Shown here: positions 25,633 through 35,600 of the stretch, one piece after another
Numbering within the stretch: position 1 is the stretch's first letter
Layout: each line of letters begins with the position of its first letter
Assembly: GCF_016612535.1 (NCBI RefSeq)
Contig: NZ_JAENXS010000001.1
Span: forward strand, 1,258,501 to 1,322,500
Source: Bradyrhizobium diazoefficiens
Lineage (GTDB): Bacteria > Pseudomonadota > Alphaproteobacteria > Rhizobiales > Xanthobacteraceae
Direction: 5' to 3'
DNA: 64,000 nucleotides
Notes under the pieces: generated by a model
Database searches by the model: none
Seen by the model: the letters and a program-made list of their open reading frames with translations, nothing else
What the model was told of the DNA's origin: nothing
Program-made: the position numbers and the translations under genes

Positions 25633-25804
25633 CGCAGGGCCGGTCAGATCTTGCACGAGGACAGATACGAGGCGGGATCGATCCGGGTTCACCTGCCGGC
25701 TCACACGAACGACGGCGTATCATTGACCGAAATGGGGATGACAACAAGATACCCGCGAGGCCCAGCCTCGCTCAGCATTCGTCTGCAATATCCCAGGACA
25801 TGCG

Positions 25805-26020
25805 CTAATGCAGCTTCTCGTCCTGACGCTTGCGCAGCGCGGGCGCCGGCTTATCGTGACAGCCGATCAGCCGCACGAATTGCTGCGGATGCATTTCGTG
25901 GCCGTGGCTGCCGGAATTTTGATGCGACATCGGCGAGCAGCGGGCATCGTCCAATTTAGCGATCGATGGTTCCGCAGGAGTCCGGCCGTCACTCGCAGTG
26001 CTCATGTTTGGCGTGGCCAT
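25805..26020 (-). CDS. Small hypothetical protein with His/Cys/Met residues
   Basis: 71 residues from ATG at 26020, preceded by an excellent AAGGAG. It begins MATPNMSTASDGRTPAEPSI and contains MSHQNSGSHGHEMHPQQF and LIGCHDKPAPALRKRQDEK. No membrane segment or signal is seen. The His/Met-rich middle could bind metal, but the family is not recognised. The strong ribosome site supports a real gene. Confidence 0.6.
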   Translation of the reverse strand: MATPNMSTASDGRTPAEPSIAKLDDARCSPMSHQNSGSHGHEMHPQQFVRLIGCHDKPAPALRKRQDEKLH

Positions 26021-26147
26021 GGACTGCTCCTTCTTGTTTAGGGCAGTTCGATTGACGTAACCCAATCGATCACAAGGCATCTTACGACCAAATCCGGCTT
26101 GATGTCATTGCGCGGGATCAACCAGATTGTGACGGCAGAGTTCCGCC

Positions 26148-26870
26148 TTAGGCCGTGTTCCCCGCGTCAATCGTGAACACGGTGCCGGTGACGTTGCGAC
26201 CGCCCTCGCCGAGCAGATATTCCACCATATGCGCGACGTCGCCTGTCTGCGGCAGGCGGCGCAGCGCGCTGCGGCCGGCGATGCGCTTGCGGCTTTCGTC
26301 GGAGAGATTATGCGTGAGCTCGGTATCGATGAAGCCAGGCGCGATTGCATTCACGGTGATGCCGAGCTTGCCGACCTCGCGCGCGAGTGAACGGGTAAAG
26401 CCGGTGGCGGCGGCCTTGGTCGCGCCATAGACCGAGAGGCCGTTGTAGCCCGTGGTTGCGATGATCGATGAGATGTTGATGATGCGGCCGGCACCATCCG
26501 CCATCATCTGCCGTGCGACATATTTGGTGAGGATGATCGGCGACAGCACGTTGAGTTGCACCAGCGCCTCGATCTCCGAATTGTGCATGGTCGCGAGCAG
26601 GCCCTCGGTGCCGAGGCCGGCATTGTTGACGAGGCCGTAGGTCGGGCCGAACTCGTCACGCACGAGCTTGGCGAAAGCCGGGATCGCATCGATTACGGAG
26701 AGATCGCAGGCGCGGAAATGCAGGCGGCCCTCGGAGGCAGCGATCGCGGCCTTGAGTTCGTCGCCCTCGCGCCGTGCGGCCGCAATGACGTTGTAGCCGG
26801 CGCCAGCCAGGCGCTTGCCGATCGCAAGGCCAATGCCGCGGCTGCCGCCGGTGACGAGGACATTATGCAT
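26148..26870 (-). CDS. Short-chain dehydrogenase/reductase, FabG-like (3-oxoacyl-ACP reductase type)
   Basis: 240 residues. The Rossmann motif is TGGSRGIG (residues 7-14). NNAG lies near 88, and catalytic Ser-Tyr-Lys are in IINISSIIATTGYNGLSVYGATKAA with YxxxK at about 153-157. The start ATG overlaps the stop of the AMP-ligase gene by 8 bp, and that ligase overlaps the ACP gene, so the three genes form one translationally coupled unit. An acyl-ACP intermediate is the likely substrate. Confidence 0.88.
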   Translation of the reverse strand: MHNVLVTGGSRGIGLAIGKRLAGAGYNVIAAARREGDELKAAIAASEGRLHFRACDLSVIDAIPAFAKLVRDEFGPTYGLVNNAGLGTEGLLATMHNSEIEALVQLNVLSPIILTKYVARQMMADGAGRIINISSIIATTGYNGLSVYGATKAAATGFTRSLAREVGKLGITVNAIAPGFIDTELTHNLSDESRKRIAGRSALRRLPQTGDVAHMVEYLLGEGGRNVTGTVFTIDAGNTA

Positions 26871-28245
26871 CGGTGCGCGCCAGTTTTCCGGCAGGGGTAA
26901 CGTCGAGCGCTTCGACGAAGCGAATCACGGCAGGCACCTTGTGCGAGGCAAGCTGCGCCCGGCACTGACCCAGGATCTGGTCGCGAATTTCCTTCACCCG
27001 GGCCTGATCGGTACCGTCGGCCAGGATCACGTCGGCGACGACGATGCCGCCGGTGATCGGACTGCGCCGCGACTTCGCCCGCGACATCCGCACGTCGGGA
27101 TGACGGTTGATGGCGGCTTCGATCTCCTCGGGGTGAACTTTCAGCCCGCCGATATTGATGATGCCGCCACGGCGGCCGACGAAATAGTAACGGTCGCCGC
27201 GCAATTCGACGATGTCGCCGCTGTCGACAAAACCATCGCCATCTGCGAGCGCCGCAGCATTGCGGCCGATATAGGCGTGGGCCGTGCGCGTCGAGCGGAT
27301 GCGCAGCGAGCCGTCGACGACCTTCATCTCGACGCCATTACGATTGCCGAGATAATCGGCCGGAAAACCTTCGAGCCCGTCATTGACGGCGAAGCCGACG
27401 CCGGCCTCGGTCGAGGCATAGGCATGGCCGACAGAAGAGTTTGGGAATGCCGCCTTGAGGCCATCGAGCACGGCCTGGTCGGCGATCTCGCCGGAAAGGC
27501 GGACATAGCCGGGCGCGAACTGCACGGCCGAGCCGCTCATCAGGAGCTTGCGCCAGTGCGAGGGCGTGCCGGAAATATGCGAGACGGCGCGCGCGTTCAG
27601 GCGCGCGACGTGATCGGCGAGCGCCTCGTACGGGTCCGACAGCACCATCGAGCCGCCGGAGAGGATAGCGCGGAGGAAGATCTGCAGGCCGCCATAACGG
27701 CGGATGTCGTAGAACGTGGCCCAGACCGGCGCGGGCCCCTTCGCAGGGCCTTCGGCGACGATGGCGCCGGTGAGAGCTTCCAGCGTATGGCCGACGATCT
27801 TCGGTACACCTGATGTGCCCGAGGTGAGCATCAGCCATTCGGTGGCGCGTTCGGTCCGCGCAGGCGCCGTGACTTGAAGCGGCAATTGTGCGGTGACAAC
27901 CAGCAACACGCCGGTCGCAGCCCAGCGATCGGGCTCATCGGTGACGACGGCGTCGATCCCGGCATCCGCGATCAGTGCGTCGAGACGCGCGGGGTTGAGG
28001 TCCGGTGGGCACAGCAGCATGCGACGGGCAACTCCGTCGAGCTCGATCATGGCAAGGCCCGACCGAAGCTGGTCCGACAATTTCAGCAAGACGGCGCGGC
28101 CGGACAGCTCGCGCAGGCGGCCGCCGAGGACGGTCTGCGGCAGGATGTCGGTCAGCGACACGACATCATGCGCGTCCGACAGGGTACGGCCCGTCAGCTC
28201 CGCGCCGAGGTGGTCGCGGAGCGCAAAGGTCTTACGCAGGGACAT
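26863..28245 (-). CDS. AMP-dependent acyl/aryl ligase acting with a dedicated ACP
   Basis: 460 residues from ATG at 28245 (MSLRKTFALRDHLGAELTGR). Adenylation motifs are LMLTSGTSGVPKIV (A3, about residues 138-151), YASTEAGVGFAV (A5), DSGDIVELRGDRYYFVGRRGGIINIGG (A7/A8) and the final catalytic Lys in LDVTPAGKLARTDA (A10). It is shorter than most acyl-CoA synthetases. The start overlaps the ACP gene by 14 bp, which points to loading of an acyl or aryl acid onto that carrier protein. Confidence 0.82.
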   Translation of the reverse strand: MSLRKTFALRDHLGAELTGRTLSDAHDVVSLTDILPQTVLGGRLRELSGRAVLLKLSDQLRSGLAMIELDGVARRMLLCPPDLNPARLDALIADAGIDAVVTDEPDRWAATGVLLVVTAQLPLQVTAPARTERATEWLMLTSGTSGVPKIVGHTLEALTGAIVAEGPAKGPAPVWATFYDIRRYGGLQIFLRAILSGGSMVLSDPYEALADHVARLNARAVSHISGTPSHWRKLLMSGSAVQFAPGYVRLSGEIADQAVLDGLKAAFPNSSVGHAYASTEAGVGFAVNDGLEGFPADYLGNRNGVEMKVVDGSLRIRSTRTAHAYIGRNAAALADGDGFVDSGDIVELRGDRYYFVGRRGGIINIGGLKVHPEEIEAAINRHPDVRMSRAKSRRSPITGGIVVADVILADGTDQARVKEIRDQILGQCRAQLASHKVPAVIRFVEALDVTPAGKLARTDA

Positions 28246-28477
28246 TTTCGTAGGCCCGCACGAAATCGCCCACGGTGGCGGGGAACGCTGCGTCCTCGGA
28301 AATGGTGAAGGGGTCGACGCCGGTCTCGTCCTCGAGACGCGCGACCAGGATTGCAAAGGCGAGCGAGTCGAAGCCCGTCTCGTGCAGAGACAAATCGTCC
28401 GAGAGGGCGGGGAGCGCGACGTGCTGCTCTTTGGCGATCTGCTGGATCGCTTCGATAACCTTGGATCTCACCGACAT
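28232..28477 (-). CDS. Acyl carrier protein
   Basis: 81 residues. The phosphopantetheine Ser is S38 in HETGFDSLAFAILVARLEDE, a clear DSL motif, followed by TGVDPFTISEDAAFPATVGDF. It is not the housekeeping AcpP sequence. The start ATG at 28477 has GAGGCGAG upstream. It heads the ACP - AMP ligase - SDR unit. The region upstream holds AGTTAATTGATCG (28498-28510), which also occurs in the TetR operator at 49492. Confidence 0.87.
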   Translation of the reverse strand: MSVRSKVIEAIQQIAKEQHVALPALSDDLSLHETGFDSLAFAILVARLEDETGVDPFTISEDAAFPATVGDFVRAYENVPA

Positions 28478-28628
28478 GGCTTGCTCGCCTCATACTTAGT
28501 TAATTGATCGTGTTTGTTGCGGCGGCTCTTGACGACCGCCTCCCATGTCCGTGTGTTTACCGGACAGAAGTAAATGGGCTCTTGGACAATTCAGATAAAA
28601 TTGGACCTATCTCCCGATTTTGGCTCCG

Positions 28629-30443
28629 CTACAGTCGGATCGTGCCGTCCGCAATGTGCGCAAATGTCTCGGAATCGAGCGCGACATAGGCGCCGGATTT
28701 CAGCTCGAACATGAACAATGGATCGGCCGTCGCGGTCGGATCAAAGCCCTCGCGGGCGAGTTCGCCCTTCTTCTGCTTGAACGTCTCGGTCGCATCGAGC
28801 TCGCGCGAGATGCGGACGAAGACCGGGCGGGCATAGGCCGGCAGGCGCTGCGCGAGGTGGACAGGCAAAGCCGCAATATCAAAGCCCTCGTTCACGACAA
28901 TCGCGCTCATGCCGGCCCGGCCGTCGGCGCCTGGAATGCTGACGCCATAGGTGGTGGCATCGACCACGCCGGTGAAATCGCGCACGGCGTCGTTGACCTC
29001 GGAGGTCGCGACGTTCTCGCCCTTCCAGCGGAAGGTGTCGCCGATGCGGTCGACGAAATGGAAGAAACCCCTGTCGTCGAGCCGCATGAGATCGCCGGTC
29101 CGGAACCAGGCATCGCCCTTGGCAAAGACGTCGCGAAGAATCTTCCTCTCGGTCTCGCCGGCGTCGGTGTAGCCCTCGAAACGACCCCCGCCCTCGTCGG
29201 CCTTGCCGATGCGACCGATGGCCTCGCCGGCCTCACCACGGGCACAGGCGATGCAAAAGCCATCGTCATTGCGCAACGGCGCACCGCTGTCGGGATCGAG
29301 CCTGACGAGGCTTGCCGGAAAGCGATGTGCAAGCAGCGGCGGGATGCGGCCGATCGCGCCTGGCTGTCCCTCGACGTTGAACAGTGAGAAATTACCTTCC
29401 GTCGCGGCATAAAATTCGAGAATGCGCGGAATGGCGAAGCGGTTCCGGAAATCCTCCCAGATATCTCCGCGCAGGCCATTGCCGCAGACGAGCCGCAGGC
29501 GGTGCCGGTTTTCGTATTCCGACGGCGGCGCTTTGAGCAGATAGCGGCAGAGCTCGCCGATATACTGGAACATCGTGCAGTCGTGCCGGACAATGTCGGG
29601 CCAGAAGTTCGAGGTCGAAAATTTCTCGGCGATCACCACCGAGCCGCCAGCGGCGAGCATGCTGCAGGGCGCGACGATGCCGCCGACCGAGTGGAACAGC
29701 GGCAGACAGTCATAGAGCCGATCTTGCGGGGTGGCGCCGGTGAGGCCGGCGAACCAGAAGCCCCAGTTGAGGATGCGGCGGTGGCTGATGCTGGCGGCCT
29801 TCGGCAGGCCTGTCGTTCCGGAGGTGTAGATCAGCAGCGCGCGGTCATCGATGGTGACGTTGCCATGTTCTTCCGGCGAGAGTGGGCCGTCGTCGAGTGC
29901 GGCGAGCGCGACATCGATCGCACGCTCGCTGCGGGCATCGCCATGGGTCCAGATTTTGGCTTCGGTCTTCAGATGCGGCGCGGCGCTTCCCAGGATCTCC
30001 GTAAGCTCATGCGCGACGATGATGTGCGAGGGCTTTGCCACGTCGACGCAATGCGCGAGCGACTGCCCAACGAGCTTTGTGTTGATCAACGCTACCACGC
30101 CGCCGACGCGGCTGATGCCGAGCCAGGCCGCGACATAATCGACGCCGTTCGGCATGATCAGGCCGATCGTGTCTCCCTTGGCGACGCCAACCGAGCGCGC
30201 CCAACGCGCATAGCGATTGATGCGCCGCGACAGGCCGTCGTAGTCGAGGCTTGCCTGGTCCGTGGCCAGCGCAACACGATCGGGCTGGCGCCGCGCCCAA
30301 TCGTCAACGACGTCGGCGAACAACCGCCCCGGCAGCGTCTCGATCCGCGCCGTCAGCTCGATCGCCTTCAGCCAGATCTTTGAGGCCGAAGGTGCGCGCG
30401 CGGCTTTGGCTTGCTCGATGACGCCGGTGGTCATGCCGTTCAT
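28629..30443 (-). CDS. Long-chain acyl-CoA synthetase (FadD6/FATP type)
   Basis: 604 residues. The ATP/AMP motif is LLIYTSGTTGLPKAASISHR (residues about 208-227). FYAATEGNFSLFNVEG, FRTGDLMRLDDRGFFHFVDRIGDTFRWKGENVAT and the C-terminal Lys region TETFKQKKGELAREGFDP are as in very-long-chain/FATP-type synthetases. It probably activates long-chain or branched fatty acids. It lies 151 bp upstream of the ACP gene on the same strand and may feed the same pathway. Starts at 30443 or 30434 are both possible. Confidence 0.88.
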   Translation of the reverse strand: MNGMTTGVIEQAKAARAPSASKIWLKAIELTARIETLPGRLFADVVDDWARRQPDRVALATDQASLDYDGLSRRINRYARWARSVGVAKGDTIGLIMPNGVDYVAAWLGISRVGGVVALINTKLVGQSLAHCVDVAKPSHIIVAHELTEILGSAAPHLKTEAKIWTHGDARSERAIDVALAALDDGPLSPEEHGNVTIDDRALLIYTSGTTGLPKAASISHRRILNWGFWFAGLTGATPQDRLYDCLPLFHSVGGIVAPCSMLAAGGSVVIAEKFSTSNFWPDIVRHDCTMFQYIGELCRYLLKAPPSEYENRHRLRLVCGNGLRGDIWEDFRNRFAIPRILEFYAATEGNFSLFNVEGQPGAIGRIPPLLAHRFPASLVRLDPDSGAPLRNDDGFCIACARGEAGEAIGRIGKADEGGGRFEGYTDAGETERKILRDVFAKGDAWFRTGDLMRLDDRGFFHFVDRIGDTFRWKGENVATSEVNDAVRDFTGVVDATTYGVSIPGADGRAGMSAIVVNEGFDIAALPVHLAQRLPAYARPVFVRISRELDATETFKQKKGELAREGFDPTATADPLFMFELKSGAYVALDSETFAHIADGTIRL

Positions 30444-30669
30444 TCTTTCGGGCAGTATCTGCTTGTTCCCTCAAGCTTAGCCCGCGCGCCCTGCCCAGGT
30501 GTTAAGAGACAAGGTAAACCTCGGTTAGCTCTCGATTAACTGCGATCATCCTTTACCAAGCCGACGGGAACGGCGTGCGGCCTGGCGCGATTCTTGCGAT
30601 AGCAAATCCAGTCATTGGGGCGTGCTGCGCGGATCCCATCGCACCGATCGAGATGAACTGGAGGCCAGG

Positions 30670-31650
30670 ATGATCACCAAGCGACAGTTCCTGCAGACCG
30701 CCGCTTGTGCCGCGGCTACGCTCGCGGCGCCTCGTGCCTTTGCGGTCGGCAACCCGCCCTACCCCTCGCGTAGCGTGAAATGGGTGGTGCCGTATGCTCC
30801 GGGCGGGGCGACCGACGTGCTGTCGCGGCTGATCTGCCAGCGTCTGTCCGAGCGGTTCGGGCAGACCTTCGTCGTCGAGAACAAGCCCGGCGCCGGCAGC
30901 AATATCGGCACGCAGGCTGTGATCACCTCCGCGCCGGACGGATACACGCTGCTGCTGACCTCGACCGCGAACGCGATCAACGCCTCGTTCGATCCTGCGC
31001 TGCCATACAATTTCGCCAAGAGCATCGCGCCGATTGCCGGCGTCGCGCGCATTCCGCTGGTGCTGGTCGTCAACAACGATCTGCCGGTGAGGAACGTCGC
31101 CGATTTCATCGCCTACGCCAAGGCCAATCCCGGCAAGATGTCGATCGCCTCCTCCGGGATCGGCACCTCGCTGCATCTCTCCGGCGAGCTGTTCAAGTCG
31201 ACCGCCGGGGTGCAGTTCACTCACGTCCCGTATCGCGGCTCGGCGCCGGGCCTGACCGACGTGATGAGCGGTCAGATCCAGGGCATGTTCGACAACGTCA
31301 CCTCGTCCTTCGAGCTGGTGTGCGCCGGCAAGCTGCGCGCGCTCGGCGTCACCACGCGCGAGCGCTCAGAGATCCTGCCCGATGTGCCGCCGATCGCGGA
31401 CACGCTTCCTGGCTACGAGACGTCCTCGTTCTACGGGGTCGGCGCGCCCCATGACACGCCGCGCGAGATCGTCGACCTGCTCAATCGCGAAATCGACACG
31501 GTGCTCTCTAACGCAGAGATCAAGGCCCGCATTGCCGAGCTCGGCGCGATCCCGCTACACGGCAGCGCCGGTGAGTTCGGCGGCATGCTGACGGCCGAAA
31601 CCGACCGCTGGCGCAAGGTGGTGGAGCTATCGGGAATCAAGAAGGAATAG
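30670..31650 (+). CDS. Tripartite tricarboxylate transporter (Bug/TctC) substrate-binding protein, orphan
   Basis: 326 residues from ATG at 30670 after GGAGG. The export signal MITKRQFLQTAACAAATLAAPRAFA has a near twin-arginine look but only one Arg. Bug hallmarks are YPSRSVKWVVPYAPGGATDVLSR, VVENKPGAGSNIGTQAV and THVPYRGSAPGLTDVMSGQI. No TctA/TctB membrane genes are near. The ligand is unknown, usually a carboxylate. Confidence 0.88.
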   Translation: MITKRQFLQTAACAAATLAAPRAFAVGNPPYPSRSVKWVVPYAPGGATDVLSRLICQRLSERFGQTFVVENKPGAGSNIGTQAVITSAPDGYTLLLTSTANAINASFDPALPYNFAKSIAPIAGVARIPLVLVVNNDLPVRNVADFIAYAKANPGKMSIASSGIGTSLHLSGELFKSTAGVQFTHVPYRGSAPGLTDVMSGQIQGMFDNVTSSFELVCAGKLRALGVTTRERSEILPDVPPIADTLPGYETSSFYGVGAPHDTPREIVDLLNREIDTVLSNAEIKARIAELGAIPLHGSAGEFGGMLTAETDRWRKVVELSGIKKE

Positions 31651-31659
31651 CGGCCGGCG

Positions 31660-31950
31660 CTAGCCAGTTCTCCTGTGGCGCGGGCGCGGCGGCGCGCTCA
31701 GCGGATAATACGGATTGAGATCACAGGTCGCGGCGCGGCCTGCGGTCGTGGCACGGCACTGCGGCAGCGAGGTGAAGGAGCAATCATACCACTCTCCGCC
31801 ACCACCGCTTGAGCCGGAATAGACGTGCATGCAGACGGGATAGCGCGGGTCGAAGGTCTGGGCCTGCGACGGCGCCGCCGCGAGCAATGCGCCGACCGTC
31901 ACGATCGGGCGGAACGCGCCACGAATCAAGATATCCGGCCCAAACCGCAT
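31660..31950 (-). CDS. DUF3551 secreted small protein (copy 1)
   Basis: 96 residues. After an export signal ending PSQAQ, it shows the DUF3551 core YPVCMHVYSGSSGGGGEWYD, then CSFTSLPQCRATTAGRAATC and NPYY. Four conserved Cys suggest two disulfides. GAAGG precedes the ATG at 31950. It is adjacent to a second copy (31960-32241), with 9 bp between them. The function is unknown; the family is abundant in Bradyrhizobium. Confidence 0.85.
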   Translation of the reverse strand: MRFGPDILIRGAFRPIVTVGALLAAAPSQAQTFDPRYPVCMHVYSGSSGGGGEWYDCSFTSLPQCRATTAGRAATCDLNPYYPLSAPPRPRHRRTG

Positions 31951-31959
31951 CGCAGACCT

Positions 31960-32241
31960 TCAGTAAACCTTCTTGTGACGCTTGCGCGGCGGTGGCGGCG
32001 GCGGTTCGTCGAAGGCGTAATAGGGATTGAGGTCGCAGCTCGCGGAGCGGCCCGAGGCCGAGACCCGGCACTGCGGCAGCGAGGTGAAGGAGCAATCGAA
32101 AAAGTCGCCGCCACCGCCAAAACCGCCGGTGGTAAACACGTGCATGCACACAGGATAGCGCGGATCATAGGTCTGGGCGCTGGCATCTGCCGCGACGAAC
32201 AGCGTGACAATCGCGGTGAGGGTCAGGAGAGGGAGGCGCAT
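31960..32241 (-). CDS. DUF3551 secreted small protein (copy 2)
   Basis: 93 residues from ATG at 32241 with GAGGAAA upstream. The signal peptide is MRLPLLTLTAIVTLFVAADASA. The core YPVCMHVFTTGGFGGGGDFF, then CSFTSLPQCRVSASGRSASC and NPYY, parallels copy 1, followed by a Pro-rich basic tail PPPPPPRKRHKKVY. It is the upstream gene of the tandem pair. A GGAAC-N17-TGTT sequence at 32299-32324 may be an EcfG promoter. Confidence 0.87.
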   Translation of the reverse strand: MRLPLLTLTAIVTLFVAADASAQTYDPRYPVCMHVFTTGGFGGGGDFFDCSFTSLPQCRVSASGRSASCDLNPYYAFDEPPPPPPRKRHKKVY

Positions 32242-32298
32242 CGAACATTTCCTCGAATCGGTGGCACAGCAGGCTGTTATGACATTTCGATATGGCAC

Positions 32299-32324
32299 AA
32301 CAGCGCGAAAGTAGCGATCGTTCC
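32299..32324 (-). promoter_or_regulatory. Possible EcfG-type promoter of the DUF3551 pair
   Basis: GGAAC (32324-32320) is followed by 17 bp and TGTT (32302-32299) on the minus strand, one base off the CGTT consensus. The -10 ends 57 bp before the ATG at 32241. Confidence 0.35.
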
Positions 32325-32665
32325 TCACCATACCTCTCCTGCTTGTGACGCGCGCTCGAAAAAGGCGAGAAACGGCGCCCGGTTCGCGGCAAAGGAAAAA
32401 GAGCGCCCCTTACGGCCTGCATAGAACGCATATCTCGCTGCGTGCATCCTTCGACAAAGGTCGCAAGCGTTCGGCGCAGGATTCCTCTCGCAAGCCTCGT
32501 CGAAGGGACTAGTCTTCAGTCCGATAACGCTGGCCCAGGACCCTCGAAGTTCTGGAGCATCAACAAGCGAATGGCTGAAGGAAACGCAGATTCGCGCTCG
32601 AGCTCTCTCGGGCGCAGCTCCGCTTTGCGCGAGTAGATGCGCTGGCCAGTCGATGGTGTCAGGGC
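32325..32665. other. Intergenic stretch without recognised content
   Basis: This gap lies between the divergent DUF3551 and RND genes. Short open frames are present but have no ribosome site or recognisable motif. No clear terminator, repeat or promoter is seen; a promoter for the RND gene must lie here. Confidence 0.5.
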
Positions 32666-35600
32666 ATGCAAGAGAGCTTCTCGTCTCCGTTCATCCGCTA
32701 TCCGATCGGCACCTCGCTGCTGATGGCGGGCATCCTGTTCGTGGGCCTCGTGGCCTATCCGCTGCTGCCGGTCGCGCCACTGCCGCAGGTCGACTTTCCG
32801 ACCATTCAGCTCTCGGCGTCGCTCCCCGGCGGCAGCCCGGAAACGATGGCCTCTTCGGTGGCTCAGCCGCTTGAACGCCAGCTCGCGCAGATCCCTGGCA
32901 TCGCGCAGATGACATCGACCAGTTCGCTGGGCTCGGCGTCGATCACCATCCAGTTCGACCTCAACCGCAAGATCGACGCCGCTGCGAACGACGTGCAGGC
33001 CGCAATCAATGCGGCAAGCGGCCAGTTGCCGAAAAACCTGCCCTCGCCACCCACCTATCGCAAGGTCAACCCGGCAGATTCGCCGGTCATGATCCTGTCT
33101 GCGACGTCGGACACGCTGCCGCTGACCGTGGTCAGCGACCGCACCGATGCCCAACTCGCGCAGCAGATCAGCCAGATATCCGGTGTCGCGCAAGTGTTCG
33201 TCGGCGGGCAGCAGAAACCCTCGGTGCGCATACAGGTCGATCCGGCCAAGCTCGTGGCCAAGGGCCTGTCGCTGGAGGACGTGCGAAGCCAGGTCGCGGC
33301 CGCGACCACCGACAGCCCGAAGGGCAATATCGACGGTGCCAGGCGCGCCTACACGATCTACGCCAACGACCAGCTCACCCAGGCTCAGCACTGGCAGGAC
33401 GTCATCGTCGCCTATCGCAACGGCGCACCGCTGCGGATCCGTGACATCGGCCAGGCCGTGGCAGGGCCGGAGGACATGAAGACGGCGGCATGGGCCGACG
33501 GCAAGCGCGGCGTGTTCCTTGTCATTTTCAAGCAGCCCGGCGCCAACGTCATCGAGACCGTCGACCGCATCAAGGCGCAATTGCCGCGGCTGATCGCGGC
33601 GATCCCGCCCGCGATCGCAATCAAGATCATCAGCGACCGCACCATCACCATCCGCGCCGCGGTCGAGGACGTGCAAATCACGCTGATGACCACCATCGCA
33701 CTCGTGGTGATGGTAATCTTCATCTTCCTGCGCAGCTTCTGGGCCACGATCATCCCGAGCATCACCGTGCCGCTGGCGCTGCTGGGAGCCTGCTCGCTGA
33801 TCTGGGCATTCGGCTATTCGCTGGACAATCTCTCCCTGATGGCGCTGACGATCGCGGTCGGATTCGTGGTGGACGATGCCATCGTGATGCTGGAGAACAT
33901 CACCCGCTACGTCGAGCATGGCGAGAAGCCGCTAGCTGCGGCCTACAAGGGCGCGGCCGAAATCGGCTTCACCATCGTCTCGATCAGCATCTCGCTGATT
34001 GCGGTGCTGATCCCGTTATTGCTGATGGGCGGCATCATCGGCCGGCTGTTCCGCGAATTCGCAGTCACGCTGGCGATGGCGATCCTCGTCTCTCTCGTTG
34101 TTTCGCTGACGCTGACGCCGATGATGGCCTCGCGCTTCCTGCGCGCCAATCACGAGGCCCGGCACGGTCGCTTCTATCAATGGAGCGAGCGGATGTTCGA
34201 AAGGCTGCTCGGCGCCTATGAGCGCGGGCTCGACGTCGCGCTGCGCCACAGTTTCGTGACGCTTTGCATCTTCTTCGCAACCGTCGCGCTCTCGGTCTAC
34301 CTCTTCATCCTGATCCCGAAGGGTTTCTTTCCGCAGCAGGACAATGGCTTCCTCACGGCCGTGTCCGAGATGCCCCAGGACATCTCCTTCACGGAGATGA
34401 AGCGGCGCCAGGTGGAGCTCAACACCATCGTGCAGGCCGACCCCGCCGTCGATTCGATAGCGATGTTCATCGGCGGCGGCGGCACCGCACTGAACTCGGG
34501 ACGCATGTACATCACCTTGAAACCGCTGGAGCAGCGTGACGCTGGCGCGCAGCAGATCATCGCGCGGCTGCGGCCCAAGATCGCCAAGGTCGAGGGCGCC
34601 AAGCTCTACATGCAGGCCTCGCAGGACGTTCGCCTCGGCGGCCGCGCCACCCGCACCCAGTTCGAATTCACGCTCCAGGACGCCAATCTCGCCGAACTGA
34701 ACGAATGGGCGCCGAAAATCCTCGACGCGATGAAAACACTACCGCAACTGCGCGACGTCGCGACCGACCAGCAGACCGACGGCACGACGGTTCAGCTCAA
34801 GATCAATCGCGACACCGCCGCACGCTACGGCATCCAGCCGCAGCTGATCGACGATACGCTCTATGACGCGTTCGGGCAGCGCCAGGTCGCGCAATACTTC
34901 ACCCAGACCAACAGCTATCACGTCGTCCTGGAGATCACGCCGGACCTGCAAGGCCAGCTCGGCACGCTCGACAAGCTCTATCTCAAGTCGCCGCTGACCG
35001 GCGACGAGGTGCCGCTCTCGGTGTTCTGCAGCTGGACCAATGTGCCTGTGCGACCGCTTGCGATCTCGCATCAGGGCCAATTCCCGTCGGTGACGATCAG
35101 CTTCAATCTCGCCGAGGGCGTGGCGCTGGGACAGGCGACCGACGCGGTACTGCACGCGGTCGGCGAGATGCGCGCGCCGCCGGCGCTGGCGACGAGTTTT
35201 CAGGGCACCGCGCAGGCATTCCAGCAATCGCTCGGCACCGTGCCGTTACTGATCCTCGCCGCACTGGTCGTGGTCTACCTGATCCTGGGCGTGCTCTACG
35301 AGAGCTACATCCACCCCCTGACCATTCTGTCCACACTGCCCTCGGCCGGCGTTGGCGCCGTCGCGATCCTGATGATCTTCGGCTTCGACTTCAGCCTCAT
35401 TGCGTTGATCGGTGTCATTCTCCTGATCGGCATCGTCAAGAAGAACGGCATCATGATGGTCGATTTCGCCATCGCGGCCGAACGCGAGCAGCATCTCACC
35501 CCGGAGCAGTCGATCCGCCAAGCGGCGTTGCTGCGCTTTCGCCCGATCATGATGACGACGATGGCCGCCCTGCTCGGCGGCGTGCCGCTGATGCTCGGAA

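Noticed and set aside
25755..25771. Hairpin GCGAGGC-CCA-GCCTCGC after the small gene at 25805
   Set aside because: The stem is perfect but no T tract follows on the minus strand, so a terminator could not be supported.
32516..33919. Long open frame opposite the RND pump gene
   Set aside because: It is a shadow of the RND coding sequence: Arg/His/Asp-rich with no recognisable fold, and it arises from the GC-skewed codon use of the true gene.
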